From contig JAEYWK010000142.1 of the NCBI GenBank assembly GCA_023431345.1, positions 1 to 42,919 on the forward strand: DNA of 42,919 nucleotides. Direction: 5' to 3'. Origin of the DNA: Pseudomonadota bacterium (GTDB taxonomy: Bacteria; Myxococcota_A; Polyangia; Polyangiales; Polyangiaceae). A program made the translations under genes and the position numbers. Within the stretch, counting starts at the first letter, position 1, and each line of letters starts with the position of its first letter. The notes below the pieces were generated by a model that saw nothing but the letters and a program-made list of their open reading frames with translations, did no database searches and was not told the origin of the DNA. Below, piece after piece: positions 1-11,338 of this stretch.

Positions 1-112
1 AAATTCCTCCTCCGCCCACGCCTGTGCACCTGCCATGGCGAACCAACCGAGGCCACCAAAGCCAAATTCCCGAAAAAGATACGATCAGTGCTCAGCAGCT
101 CGCGCCGCCCCC

Positions 113-137
113 CTCGCCTGAAGTGAATTCAGGCGAG
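113..137. terminator. Perfect hairpin downstream of the histidine kinase gene
   Basis: A perfect 10-bp stem (113-122 with 128-137) closes a 5-nt loop about 85 nt beyond the stop of the kinase gene at 221. Neither side has a T tract, so this is a hairpin of possible terminator or mRNA-end function, not a classical intrinsic terminator. Nothing else convincing is seen in 1-220. Confidence 0.4.
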
Positions 138-220
138 CCTCCCCCCACGCGGCGGCTCTGCTCGGTGCTAGCTCGTGAACTTCGTTGCCCCAGCAAACCG
201 TTTGTCGCTCTAACCCCAGC

Positions 221-1744
221 TCAGCCCTCGCGGCGCGCGATCAGCTCACGGATTCGCGCGATCAGCGCGCTCGGCATGTACGGCTTCTGCAAGAACGCGT
301 CGTCCTGCGACAAGCCGTGCTCGTGCAGCGCCTCTCCGGCGTAACCGGACACGTACAGCGCGGCCAAGTCCGGACGAGCGCGGCGCATCGCCCGCACCAG
401 CTCGGGCCCGCTCTGCTCCGGCATGATCACGTCGGTGACGACGAGATCGAGGTGACCGCAGGTGGCGAGCGCAGCCAGCGCGGCCGCGCCGTCTTCGGCG
501 GAGGAGACGCTGAAGCCGGCCCGAAGCAGCAGGCGCACCGTCGTCTCGCGCACGGCGCGATCGTCCTCGACGATCAGGATCTTGGCCGAGGGCATCGCCG
601 CGAGCCCGGCGGCGGGCGACAGCTTTCGCTCGGGCTTGGCCTCGGGCAGCAGGACCGCGATCGTGGTGCCGCAGCCGGGCTCACTCTCGATTTGCAGCGT
701 ACCCGAGAAGCGCGTGACGATGCCGAGCGACGTCGCGAGGCCGAGGCCCACGCCGTGCGGCTTCGTCGTGAAAAACGGCTCGAACGCGCGCTCGCGCTGC
801 TCCTCGGACATGCCGGTGCCGGGGTCGGTGACGCAGAGCACGAAGTAGCGACCTGCCGGCAGCTTGTCGTGTCCCTGGGGCACCAGCTCCGCGCGGGTCG
901 AAATCTCGACGGTGCCGCCACTCGGCATCGCCTCCGCCGCGTTGACCACCAAGTTGACCAGCACCTGCTCGAGCTGCGCCAAGTCGGCCCGCACCGCCAA
1001 GCGCTGGGGCGCGAGCACGACGCGCAAGCGGATATCGTCGCGCAGCACCCGCGCGAGCATCTTCTGAGAGCTCTCGACGACCTCGTTCAGCTCCAGTAGG
1101 CGCACGTCGCTGGCGCGCTGCTTCGAAAATGCCAGCAGGCGCTGGGTCAGGCCGGTGGCGCGCTCCGCCGCGTCGAGCGCGGTCTGGAGGTCGTCCTGAA
1201 CGGCGGGCGACGCTTGCGTCTTGGCCAAGCTGATACCGCCGATGATGGCGGTCAGCAGGTTGTTGAAATCGTGGGCGACGCCACCAGCGAGGCGACCCAC
1301 CGTCTCCAGCCGCTGCGACTGCGCCAGCTGGTACTCGAGCTCTTTGCGACGCGTGATGTCTTGCACGACGCCGATGATCGCCAGCGGCTCGCCCGTCGCC
1401 TCGCGCAGCACTTGACCCCGCCCCTCCACCCACACGGTACTGCCGTCCGCGAGCAACGAGCGGTGCTCGATGCGGAACTCGGCGGCGCCACGATCGCGCA
1501 GCGCTCGTTCGACGGTATCTTTGGCGAGCTCGACGTCGGCGGGGTGCACCGTCTTCACCCACGACTGATAGTCACCGCCGAACTCGCCGACGCCGAAGAT
1601 GCTCATGGCCTCGCGCGACCAGATCACGCGGCCCGATTTGAGGTCCCACTCCCAGGTGCCGAGCCGCGCCGCCGACAGCGCGCGCCGGAGCCATTCACTG
1701 CTCTCACGCGGGTCACGACCAGAAGACGCAGGGGGCTCCGCCAT
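221..1744 (-). CDS. PAS-domain hybrid sensor histidine kinase with C-terminal receiver
   Basis: The 507-residue protein has no membrane segment, so it is probably a cytoplasmic sensor. A PAS fold spans about residues 15-130 (AARLGTWEWD, ending GVVQDITRRK). The dimerisation/phosphoacceptor helix carries GGVAHDFNN with His158, the NtrB/HisKA-type context of hybrid kinases. The ATPase domain shows an N box (NLVVNAAEAM, about 264-273), a G1 box DPGTGM, an F box FEPFFTTK and a G2 box GVGLGL. A REC domain from about 387 has the acidic pair EDD, phosphoacceptor Asp438 (VVTDVIMP) and Lys487 (QKPY). All catalytic residues seem intact, so His-to-Asp relay within the protein is expected. It follows clpB on the same strand with 41 nt between. 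The ATG lies 2 nt after a strong hairpin and lacks a visible Shine-Dalgarno. The ligand of the PAS domain cannot be told. Confidence 0.9.
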   Translation of the reverse strand: MAEPPASSGRDPRESSEWLRRALSAARLGTWEWDLKSGRVIWSREAMSIFGVGEFGGDYQSWVKTVHPADVELAKDTVERALRDRGAAEFRIEHRSLLADGSTVWVEGRGQVLREATGEPLAIIGVVQDITRRKELEYQLAQSQRLETVGRLAGGVAHDFNNLLTAIIGGISLAKTQASPAVQDDLQTALDAAERATGLTQRLLAFSKQRASDVRLLELNEVVESSQKMLARVLRDDIRLRVVLAPQRLAVRADLAQLEQVLVNLVVNAAEAMPSGGTVEISTRAELVPQGHDKLPAGRYFVLCVTDPGTGMSEEQRERAFEPFFTTKPHGVGLGLATSLGIVTRFSGTLQIESEPGCGTTIAVLLPEAKPERKLSPAAGLAAMPSAKILIVEDDRAVRETTVRLLLRAGFSVSSAEDGAAALAALATCGHLDLVVTDVIMPEQSGPELVRAMRRARPDLAALYVSGYAGEALHEHGLSQDDAFLQKPYMPSALIARIRELIARREG

Positions 1745-1746
1745 GT

Positions 1747-1775
1747 TGCGCGGTGGGAGCCTGTCCCACCGCGCA
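1747..1775 (-). terminator. 12-bp perfect hairpin between clpB and the kinase start
   Basis: Positions 1747-1758 pair perfectly with 1764-1775 around a 5-nt loop. On the minus strand it begins 10 nt after the clpB stop codon and ends 2 nt before the ATG of the kinase. It could terminate clpB transcription, protect the 3' end, or occlude translation initiation of the kinase. No T run follows. Confidence 0.5.
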
Positions 1776-1785
1776 TCAAGCTAGC

Positions 1786-4440
<2,655 letters not shown>

Positions 4441-4538
4441 CGGCTGCTTGCTCCTCGTTGTCGCGACGGACTCGGCGACAGCACGCAAGCTAAGTCGGCG
4501 ACCACCGCACGCAAGGGGCGAGCCCAGACGCGCAAAAC

Positions 4539-4565
4539 CCCCTGGAAGCCGGCGCTTCCAAGGGG
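4539..4565 (-). terminator. Probable intrinsic terminator of the 4616-5362 lipoprotein gene
   Basis: On the minus strand a GC-rich stem (GGAAGC arm with CCCC/GGGG base, one bulge) with a 4-nt loop is followed by GTTTTGCG. It lies about 50 nt beyond the lipoprotein stop and upstream of the clpB start, separating the two transcription units. Confidence 0.6.
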
Positions 4566-4615
4566 CTGTCATTGCGCGAGGTGCCCGGAAGGCGCCTCTC
4601 CCTCTCGGCGGCTAT

Positions 4616-5362
4616 TTACTCAGCGCCACCCGCTCCGCCAGCGGTCGGCGACCCGCCGGCGGTCGGCGATCCGCCGGCGGTCGGCGATCCGCCGGCGCCC
4701 ATGCCGCCAGCTCCGCCACTTCCGCCACCGCCCGCGCCGCATTCGGTGACCTCGCCGTCGAAGAACGGCGCGGCGTCGACGCAGCCCAGGCCAAACTCAC
4801 CAATCGCGCCAACGCTGCTCGCGACCTCGTTCAACACGACGCCACAAGTACCGTTGGGCCGGCAACAGCCCACGAGCGGCTCGATGTTCACCGACAAGAT
4901 TTGACCCTGCACCGGCACGTTGGCCTTGAGGCCTTCCGCGGCAGGGCAGGCCTCGTCGACGTCACCCGGTTGGTCCTTCGGAGAGCAAACGTTCGGGAAA
5001 CCCGGGAGGATGAGCCCCAAGAACCCGGTGCTCACGCCGCAGGCGTCGGTCCCAGTGCAGCAGGGGTCGACGTGGAACGCGCCCATCGCGACCGACACCG
5101 ACTCACAGGTGTTCAGGCCGCACTCCTTCTCACTCGCTTCCTCGCTGAGGCCGGGAGGAAGCCCGGGGAGGTCGCCGCCGGCGCCCGGCGCGCCGCCGTT
5201 TTCGGAGGGGCCGCCCGCGTCCGTCGCTCCGGCGCCGCCGTTGGCCGAGCCACCCGAGGGCTTGTTGGGCCGGTCGTCATCGTCGTCGCCGCAAGCGATG
5301 GGCAACGAGAGCGCGAGCAAGCAACCCAGAGTCAAAGTTTTCGCTAAAGAAGATGATTTCAT
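4616..5362 (-). CDS. Secreted lipoprotein, Cys-rich, with Gly-rich ends; function unknown
   Basis: Starting at the ATG at 5362 gives 248 residues with a lysine-containing N-terminus, a hydrophobic stretch and a lipobox-like LPIAC followed by an Asp run (GDDDDD). A Gly/Ala/Asn/Pro-rich linker (about 30-75) leads to a compact region with about a dozen cysteines (CGLNTCES, DPCCTGTDACG, CCRPNGTCG), consistent with a disulfide-bonded extracytoplasmic domain. The C-terminus is Gly-rich with three GGSPTA units coded by an 18-bp tandem repeat. The Asp residues after the lipid-modified Cys may affect sorting, but the rule is not known for this group. The frame extends to 5401, giving a poor leader, so that start was not used. 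I do not recognise the family; it resembles the numerous low-complexity myxobacterial lipoproteins. Confidence 0.75.
   Translation of the reverse strand: MKSSSLAKTLTLGCLLALSLPIACGDDDDDRPNKPSGGSANGGAGATDAGGPSENGGAPGAGGDLPGLPPGLSEEASEKECGLNTCESVSVAMGAFHVDPCCTGTDACGVSTGFLGLILPGFPNVCSPKDQPGDVDEACPAAEGLKANVPVQGQILSVNIEPLVGCCRPNGTCGVVLNEVASSVGAIGEFGLGCVDAAPFFDGEVTECGAGGGGSGGAGGMGAGGSPTAGGSPTAGGSPTAGGAGGAE
4637..4690. repeat. 18-bp tandem repeat, three units, inside the lipoprotein gene
   Basis: Units lie at 4637-4654, 4655-4672 and 4673-4690; the last two are identical and the first differs at two positions. A fourth, partial unit follows. They code for GGSPTA steps at the lipoprotein C-terminus, so gain or loss of a unit keeps the frame. 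Confidence 0.85.
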
Positions 5363-5445
5363 GCTGTTCTCGGAGAATACACGAAGCCGCAGAACGGCCA
5401 AGGAGCCGTCTGCAGCGCCGTGTGTACGATCGCTGTAACTCGGTA

Positions 5446-5808
5446 TCAGGCGCGGCCGCGCTTACGCGGACGCGACGAGCGCGGAGCGGACGTGCCGAGT
5501 AGACCGAGCACGTCATCCCACTGATCGGGGCTCTTCATGAGCGCGCCCAAGAGACCCGGCGGTAAGTGTCCGGCGGCGGCCAGCCAGCGGTAGCGGTCAA
5601 CGCCGTGAACGTCGAGAAATGAGGCAATTTCCTCGAGCCTGCCCACGCCCACGCCCTTACAGAGGCCGGACTCGAGCATGCCGACATAGCTTCCCGACCG
5701 GACCCCGAGCTTCCTCGCGAGATCCTTCTGCGTGAGACCTCGCTCCATCCGAGCGGAGCGGATCAAGCGACCAACTTTTTTCGTGGACCCTTTTGCATTT
5801 GCGGTCAT
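5446..5808 (-). CDS. Xre-family helix-turn-helix transcriptional regulator
   Basis: The 120-residue protein starts at the ATG at 5808 (a TTG one codon upstream is also in frame). Residues about 12-75 form a Cro/C1-type HTH: GRLIRSARMERGLTQKDLARKLGV, then SGSYVGMLESGLCKGVGVGRLEEIASFLDV. The recognition-helix region SGSYVGMLESG fits this family. The remaining 45 residues are not a recognised ligand domain and end in a basic tail (SSRPRKRGRA) that could add DNA contacts. It stands alone between gyrB and the lipoprotein gene, with about 590 nt of apparently non-coding DNA upstream. Targets are unknown; autoregulation from that long upstream region is possible but only inferred. Confidence 0.85.
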   Translation of the reverse strand: MTANAKGSTKKVGRLIRSARMERGLTQKDLARKLGVRSGSYVGMLESGLCKGVGVGRLEEIASFLDVHGVDRYRWLAAAGHLPPGLLGALMKSPDQWDDVLGLLGTSAPRSSRPRKRGRA

Positions 5809-6402
5809 CAAATCCCGTCGCCGTGAACCGTCAGCCCAGCAAGTCGTGATTGCCAGTGCCCGCTCACAGCTCCTCCTCTCTGACGCTGAGGTAGGTTAGT
5901 AATGCGTGGTTCGAGTGGTGAGACGCCTTCTGCCGCCGCCTTGAGGCATGCGTCGGTCGAAGTCCCCTCGCTCAACTTAGAGAATAGTCCGCACCGCGGG
6001 TCCATTGCAACCCTGAAGGCTGGACATTTTCATTTCTGCAATGCTCGGTCTCGCAACGTTCCAAGCCGAGACAACTTTGAGTCCAGCGCCTTAAGTGGAG
6101 CGCGGCTGCCGGCTTCAGACCAAAAGTGTCGCATAACCCGTGCGATATAGCTTCATTGCCACACTCGACAGGCACCTTCGTGGGAGGCCGACGCCGCAAT
6201 TCGAGCCACCCCAGCCGGATCTGGCGCGGGCGGGCGCGAGCGCGACGCCCCTGGCCGCTTTCGCCACTCGATACCAACTTCGGCTAAACGGACAACACAC
6301 ATTCACCCTCATCCCGAGAGGTGAGCGTCCGTTCGACACGTGCTGGTGGCCGTCGAGCGCACGCGACGCCCGCCTCGGGTCGCCGCGCGCGACCCTGCTG
6401 GA
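5809..6402. other. Long intergenic region between gyrB and the Xre regulator
   Basis: No reading frame here looks like a protein: the short frames have atypical composition and no recognisable motif. It is less GC-rich than its surroundings. A small inverted repeat (TCGCA, 7 nt, TGCGA) at about 6129-6145 could be a regulator-binding site, without proof. The gyrB end hairpin lies at 6377-6395. It presumably holds the promoter of the regulator gene. Confidence 0.5.
6377..6395 (-). terminator. GC hairpin just after the gyrB stop
   Basis: A perfect 7-bp stem (6377-6383 with 6389-6395) with a 5-nt loop starts 7 nt after the gyrB stop codon. It lacks a T tract. Confidence 0.4.
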
Positions 6403-8901
6403 TCAGATGTCCAGGTTCCGAACGTTGAGCGCGTTCTCTTCGATGAACTGACGCCGCGGCTCGACCTGGTCACCCATCAGCACGCTGAACAGCTCGTCAG
6501 CTCGAACCGGGTCGCTCACCTTCACCTTGAGGAGAGACCGAGCGTCGGGGTTCATGGTCGTTTCCCACAGCTGGTCCGCGTTCATTTCGCCTAGGCCCTT
6601 GTAGCGGGTGATGTGCAGGCCCTTGCGGCCCCGCTCGGCGATGAAGGCCTCGAGCTCCTCGGAGCCCGAAATCGAGATCGGCTCGCCGTTCCCGACGCGT
6701 GCCACGTAGGGCGCTGGCCCAATCGAGCGGATGTCCTCATCGATGGAGAGCAGCTCTTGGTACTCGGCTGACTCCGCCAGCTCCCAATCCAGCGACGCGG
6801 TACGGCCGGATGCCCCGGGGCGAAACTTCACGTCGATGTGACCGGCGCCGTGCTCCTTCTCCCACTCGACCGTCACCGTGAGGGGGGTAAGGTCGGGGTA
6901 GCGACGCTCGAGCTCGACGCGCAGGCGCTCCGCGGCGGCGTTCACCTTGGCCTCGTCTCGGAAATCAGCCAGCGAGAGCGCGCCGATACGCAGGAGGGCC
7001 GCCACCACGCGCCCGTCACAGCGGCGATCGATCTTGGTCAGGATGGCGCGCAGCGACTTGAGGCGCGTCGCGAAGTTGAAGAGCGGCATGCCGCTCAGCG
7101 CGGGGCCCTTGCTCGACTGCACCGAGAGGTCCTCGATGCCCGACTCGGTGAGGAAGCGGTCGAGCGCCGGTTGATCCTTCACGTAAAGGACCTTCTTGCC
7201 CTTCTTGATGCCGAAGAGCGGCGGTTGGGCGATGTACAGGTAACCGTTGTCGATCAAGTCGCGCATCTGCCGGTAGAAGAACGTGAGCAGCAGCGTGCGG
7301 ATGTGGCTGCCGTCGACGTCAGCGTCGGTCATCAGGATGACGCGGTGATACCGGAGCTTGCTCAGGTCGAAGCCACCGTTGTCCCCGATGCCGCAGCCCA
7401 GCGCCGAAATCAGCGTGGCCACTTCTTGGGAGCTGAGCATGCGATCCAGCCGAGCGCGCTCGACGTTCAGGATCTTGCCCTTGAGCGGCAAGATGGCTTG
7501 AAAGTGTCGATCACGGCCCTGCTTGGCGCTGCCGCCGGCCGACTCACCCTCGACGATGTAGATTTCGCTGATCGTCGGGTCTTTGCTCTGGCAATCCGCC
7601 AGCTTGCCCGAGAGGGCGGTACCGTCGAGCACGCCCTTGCGCACGACTTCACGCGCCTTGCGGGCCGCTTCACGCGCCTTGGCCGCCAGCACGGCCTTCT
7701 CCAAGATCTTGCGCGCCGTCTGCGGGTGCTCTTCGAAATAGCGCCCGAGGTGCTCACCCACGGCGTTCTCGACGATGCCCTTCACGTCGCTCGAGACGAG
7801 CTTGCTCTTCGTCTGAGAGTCGAAGCTGGCGTCGGGGTGCTTGACGTGGATCACGCAAATCACGCCTTCGCGGGTGTCGTCGCCCGAGAGCCCGTTCTTG
7901 GCGTCTTTGAACAGGTTCTGCGCCGTGCCGTAGTTGTTCAGGGTACGGGTGAGCGCGGTGCGGAGGCCGGTGAGGTGGGTGCCGCCGTCTTTGTTGTGGA
8001 CGTTGTTCGTGTAGCAGAGGATCTGCTCGGCGTACGCGTTCGTCCATTGAATCGCGATGTCGAGCGCGACGGGAGCTTTGCCCTCCGTCGACGGGAACTC
8101 ACCGCTGAACGCGACCACGTCGTCGTGCACCGGCTCCTTAGACTGGCTGAGCAGCGACACGAACTCTTTGATGCCACCCTTGTACTCGTACGACTCGCTG
8201 CGACCGTCACCGCGCTCGTCTTTCAAGTGGACGATCAAGCCCGAGTTCAGGAACGCCAGCTCACGCAGGCGATTGGCCAAGATGTCGAAGCTGTACTCGA
8301 GGTTCGAGAAGATCTCGTGGTCGGGCTTGAAGGTGATCTTCGTGCCCGTGCCGTCCGTCTCGCCGATCGCGGCCATGGGCGCGACGGGAGCGCCGCGGTG
8401 GTACTCCTGAAACCACAGCTTGCCCTCGCGCTTGATCTCGAGCCGCAGCGTTTCGCTCACGGCGTTCACGGCGCTGACGCCGACGCCGTGCAGACCCGCG
8501 CTGACCTTGTAGCTCGAGTGGTCGAACTTGCCGCCAGCGTGCAGCACCGTCATCACCACTTCCGCCGCGCTCACTCCGCGATCGGGCATGATGCCGACCG
8601 GGATACCGCGCCCGTCGTCTTCGACGGTGATGGAGCCGTCGAAATGAACGACGATCTTCACGGCCTTGCAGTGACCGGCCAGGTGCTCGTCGACCGCGTT
8701 ATCGACGGCCTCCCACACCAAATGGTGCAGCGCGGAGCCATCGTGCACGTCACCGATGTACATGCCGGGGCGCTTGCGGACGGCCTCGAGACCTTCCAGC
8801 ACGGTGATGCTTTTCGCATCGTAAGAATCGGCGGGCGGAGTGGGTTCTGAAGTAGTCAAAAGGGCGGATGAAAATGTACTTGGTGAGGGCCGGCGAAGCA
8901 A
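6403..8901 (-). CDS. gyrB: DNA gyrase subunit B
   Basis: GyrB is the ATPase subunit of the A2B2 type II topoisomerase that introduces negative supercoils. The product is up to 832 residues. The GHKL ATPase shows EAVDNAVDEH, DDGRGIPVGI and the lid GLHGVGVSAVNA; the TOPRIM domain shows EGESAGGSA and TDADVDGSHIRT; the C-terminus shows RYKGLGEMNADQLWETTMNP. An insertion of about 150 residues between TOPRIM and the C-terminal motif matches the long Gram-negative GyrB form. The start is unsure: the only candidates ahead of the conserved SYDAKSITVLEGLEAVRKRPGMY are TTG codons at 8901 and 8859, neither with a clear Shine-Dalgarno. It lies 155 nt downstream of recF on the same strand. Confidence 0.97.
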   Translation of the reverse strand: MLRRPSPSTFSSALLTTSEPTPPADSYDAKSITVLEGLEAVRKRPGMYIGDVHDGSALHHLVWEAVDNAVDEHLAGHCKAVKIVVHFDGSITVEDDGRGIPVGIMPDRGVSAAEVVMTVLHAGGKFDHSSYKVSAGLHGVGVSAVNAVSETLRLEIKREGKLWFQEYHRGAPVAPMAAIGETDGTGTKITFKPDHEIFSNLEYSFDILANRLRELAFLNSGLIVHLKDERGDGRSESYEYKGGIKEFVSLLSQSKEPVHDDVVAFSGEFPSTEGKAPVALDIAIQWTNAYAEQILCYTNNVHNKDGGTHLTGLRTALTRTLNNYGTAQNLFKDAKNGLSGDDTREGVICVIHVKHPDASFDSQTKSKLVSSDVKGIVENAVGEHLGRYFEEHPQTARKILEKAVLAAKAREAARKAREVVRKGVLDGTALSGKLADCQSKDPTISEIYIVEGESAGGSAKQGRDRHFQAILPLKGKILNVERARLDRMLSSQEVATLISALGCGIGDNGGFDLSKLRYHRVILMTDADVDGSHIRTLLLTFFYRQMRDLIDNGYLYIAQPPLFGIKKGKKVLYVKDQPALDRFLTESGIEDLSVQSSKGPALSGMPLFNFATRLKSLRAILTKIDRRCDGRVVAALLRIGALSLADFRDEAKVNAAAERLRVELERRYPDLTPLTVTVEWEKEHGAGHIDVKFRPGASGRTASLDWELAESAEYQELLSIDEDIRSIGPAPYVARVGNGEPISISGSEELEAFIAERGRKGLHITRYKGLGEMNADQLWETTMNPDARSLLKVKVSDPVRADELFSVLMGDQVEPRRQFIEENALNVRNLDI

Positions 8902-9056
8902 GCACGAAACGGCTATTTTTCCGCTGGATAGACGCCTGAGCGGCGCTCCGAATCGGGCTCGAGATATCGAGCGTTCGGACTCGATTTCGAGGTCGCCGAA
9001 GGCGCTCGTTGCGCGCTCGTTTTGGGCGCCGGTTTCGGGCTGATGTGGGGCGCGGC

Positions 9057-10196
9057 TCAGAGCCGCGAAACGCGACCTTCGGCGACGCGGAACTCGGCCC
9101 GCTCGGACGACGCAAACGCCGCGCTCGCGAACAGCTCCGGCCGCGTCGTTGTCACGAAGATCTGACCTTGCGAGGCCTCGAGCAACGAAAGCACGCTCTC
9201 GGTGCGATCGGCGTCGAGCTCACTCGAGACGTCGTCGAGCAGCAGCACGGGGTGCGCGCGGCGCGTTTCTTCGATACAGCGGAGCTCGGACAGCTTCAGC
9301 GACAACGACAGCAGGCGCTGCTGCCCCTGGGAGGCGTCGCTCCGCGCCGGGCGCCCGTCGATGTCGAGCGCGAGCGCGTCGCGCTGCGGCCCAAAGCTGG
9401 GCCGACCGCGGCGGCTGTCTTCGGGCCGCCGAGCGCGCAGGGCCGCCGCGAACTCGGCGACGTCTTGGCTTCCGCCCGCGACGTAGCGCGCGTCGAGCCG
9501 CAAGTCTTTTGGGGAAATGCGGCGAAAGGCCCGCCCGAGCTCGGGCAGCAGCCGCGCGGCCGCTTCGCTCCTGGCCCGCGCAAAGCGCGCGCCGTGCTCT
9601 GCGGCCACCTGCTCGAAATCGGAGAGCTCCGCCGCTCCGACTCCGCGCGCCTCGAGCAGCTGCTGCCGGTCCTTGATCGCCTCTGCGAAGCGACGCGCTG
9701 CCTCCGCCCCGGTGGGATCGGCGTAGAGGATCAGGCGGTCGAGCAGCCGCCGTCGCTCGCTCTCGGCCCCCGTCACGAGCGCCAAGTCTCGCGGGTGGAA
9801 CACGACCACCGGCGTGCGTACGGCGTAGCTGGCGAGCGTCTTGGGGCGCTTGCCGTCGAGCTCCACCGAGCGGCCGCGCAGGCCCTGCCGCAGCACCAGC
9901 TCGCGCGTGAAGCCAGCCTCGCGCACGCTGGCGCTCACCAGCGCCTGCTGGGCCCCCGTCTTCACGGCTTGAGCCAGCTTGTCGGTGCGGAAGCTGCGCG
10001 TCGTCGCGACCGCGTACAGCGCCTCCAGCAGGCTCGTCTTGCCTTGGCCGTTGTCGCCCCAAATCAGGTTGAGGCGGGAGCTGGGCTCGATGACGGCCTG
10101 TTCGATGTTGCGAAAGCTCGCGAGGCGCGCCTTCTCGAAGCGGATCGCGGCGGGCGGCGGGCGGTCGCCTTCGCTCGTCGCGTCGCCCGCGATCAT
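9057..10196 (-). CDS. recF: RecF, DNA replication/repair ATPase
   Basis: RecF is an ABC/SMC-type ATPase that binds gapped DNA and loads RecA with RecO and RecR. The 379-residue product has Walker A GDNGQGKTSLLEA near residue 47, the signature motif SQGQQRLLSLSLKL and Walker B HPVLLLDDVSSELD, in the order and spacing of the family. The ATG at 10196 shares one nucleotide with the dnaN stop (TGATG), indicating translational coupling with dnaN; a TTG directly ahead is in frame. The stop codon lies inside a 7-bp hairpin (9051-9067). A gap of 155 nt without a gene separates it from gyrB. Confidence 0.96.
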   Translation of the reverse strand: MIAGDATSEGDRPPPAAIRFEKARLASFRNIEQAVIEPSSRLNLIWGDNGQGKTSLLEALYAVATTRSFRTDKLAQAVKTGAQQALVSASVREAGFTRELVLRQGLRGRSVELDGKRPKTLASYAVRTPVVVFHPRDLALVTGAESERRRLLDRLILYADPTGAEAARRFAEAIKDRQQLLEARGVGAAELSDFEQVAAEHGARFARARSEAAARLLPELGRAFRRISPKDLRLDARYVAGGSQDVAEFAAALRARRPEDSRRGRPSFGPQRDALALDIDGRPARSDASQGQQRLLSLSLKLSELRCIEETRRAHPVLLLDDVSSELDADRTESVLSLLEASQGQIFVTTTRPELFASAAFASSERAEFRVAEGRVSRL

Positions 10197-11338
10197 CAAA
10201 TCCGCATCGGCATGATCACGGCCTGGTAGCTGCGGTTGACGCTGTCCGAGGCCGGCTTGATGACGGCCGGATCGAGCTCACCCGAGATGCCCAGCGTGAT
10301 CTCTTCGTCGGTGATGGCACCGAGCACGTCCAGGAAGTAACGCGCGTTGAAGCCGACCGTCACTTCGGGGCCGTCGTAGTCCGCCGGCACTTCGTCGAAG
10401 CCCTCACCGCTGTCGGGGCTCTCGCTCTCGAAGCGGATCTTGCCGCCGCCCAGCGTGAGCTTCACGCCGCCGGTACGGTCGCTCGCCGCCACCGAGACGG
10501 CGCGCAGGGCGTCGGACAAGGCGGCGCGCTGCGCGCGCACCACGCGCTCGCTGACCTCGGGGATGACCTGCTGGTACGGCGGGAACTGCGCGTCGACGAG
10601 CTTCACGCTGAACGAGAAGCCCGCCAGCTCGAAGAAGGCGTTGGGGCCGCTCTGGACCATCTTGATCTCGGAGGCGTCGGCGGCGTCTTTGCCCTCGGTG
10701 AGCGCCTCTTCGCACAGGCGACGCAGCTCCTGCACGCCCTTGAGCGGGATCAGCATCGTGGCGCTCTCGTGCTTACCCTTGACCACGACCTCGAGCTTGC
10801 TCAGGCGGTGACCGTCGGTGGTGACCATGCGCACGCGATCGTTGTCCCACTCGAACAGCGCGCTGTTCAGGTGCAGCCGCGTCTCGTCGGTCGAAATCGA
10901 GAAGTGCGTCGCCGCGATCAGCGACGCGAGCGTGACGACGTCGAGCGTCGCCGCTTGGGCGCTCGCGTCGGGCGCCGGCAGCGACGGGAACTCGTCGCCG
11001 GGCACGCCGTGCAGCGTGAAGCGTCGCGCGGAGCCGACGGCGCGGATGACGGCTTGCGTGCCGTTCACCTGCAGCGCGACCTGGCCCTCCGGCATCATGC
11101 GCACACGCTCGAACAGCTCACGAGCGCCGAGGGCGATGGTGCCGCCGGTCTCGACCTTCGCCGCGATCTTGCCGCTGACGGCGACGAACAGATCGGTCGC
11201 GGCGAGCCGGAGCTCGGTCGGCGACGCGACCTCGAGCAGCACGTTGCCCAGGACGGGCATGGTGCTTTTCTTGTCGGCTACGCCTTGGCAGCGTCCGAGG
11301 ACTCGGAGCAGGTCCTTCTTGCTCACGACAACGTGCAT
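10196..11338 (-). CDS. dnaN: DNA polymerase III beta subunit (sliding clamp)
   Basis: The 380-residue product forms the ring-shaped dimer that tethers the replicative polymerase to DNA. The N-terminus MHVVVSKKDLLRVLGRCQGVADKKSTMPVLGNVLLEV, the central TDGHRLSKLEV and the C-terminal PASDSVNRSYQAVIMPMRI are diagnostic; length is close to the usual 366-380. Start is the ATG at 11338; no good Shine-Dalgarno is seen. Upstream lies the candidate origin, not dnaA as in many bacteria; downstream recF overlaps by 1 nt. Confidence 0.97.
   Translation of the reverse strand: MHVVVSKKDLLRVLGRCQGVADKKSTMPVLGNVLLEVASPTELRLAATDLFVAVSGKIAAKVETGGTIALGARELFERVRMMPEGQVALQVNGTQAVIRAVGSARRFTLHGVPGDEFPSLPAPDASAQAATLDVVTLASLIAATHFSISTDETRLHLNSALFEWDNDRVRMVTTDGHRLSKLEVVVKGKHESATMLIPLKGVQELRRLCEEALTEGKDAADASEIKMVQSGPNAFFELAGFSFSVKLVDAQFPPYQQVIPEVSERVVRAQRAALSDALRAVSVAASDRTGGVKLTLGGGKIRFESESPDSGEGFDEVPADYDGPEVTVGFNARYFLDVLGAITDEEITLGISGELDPAVIKPASDSVNRSYQAVIMPMRI

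Noticed and set aside
24..344. 106-codon plus-strand frame at the left edge
   Set aside because: Runs into the antisense of the kinase gene, has no motif and spans the hairpin at 113-137.
4441..4572. N-terminal extension of ClpB and a possible heat-shock promoter
   Set aside because: The family start MRMDRLTNKS with a Shine-Dalgarno fits 4440; the -35/-10-like pairs upstream are too poor to call a sigma-32 promoter.
5902..6339. Short frames on both strands in the gap upstream of the Xre gene
   Set aside because: Mixed composition, no Shine-Dalgarno, no motif, overlapping on both strands.
6838..8850. 670-codon plus-strand frame opposite gyrB
   Set aside because: Antisense of an unmistakable gyrB; composition is typical of a GC shadow.
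9051..9067. 7-bp hairpin over the recF stop codon as a terminator
   Set aside because: Short stem inside the coding end, no T tract, and gyrB follows on the same strand; kept only as a remark.
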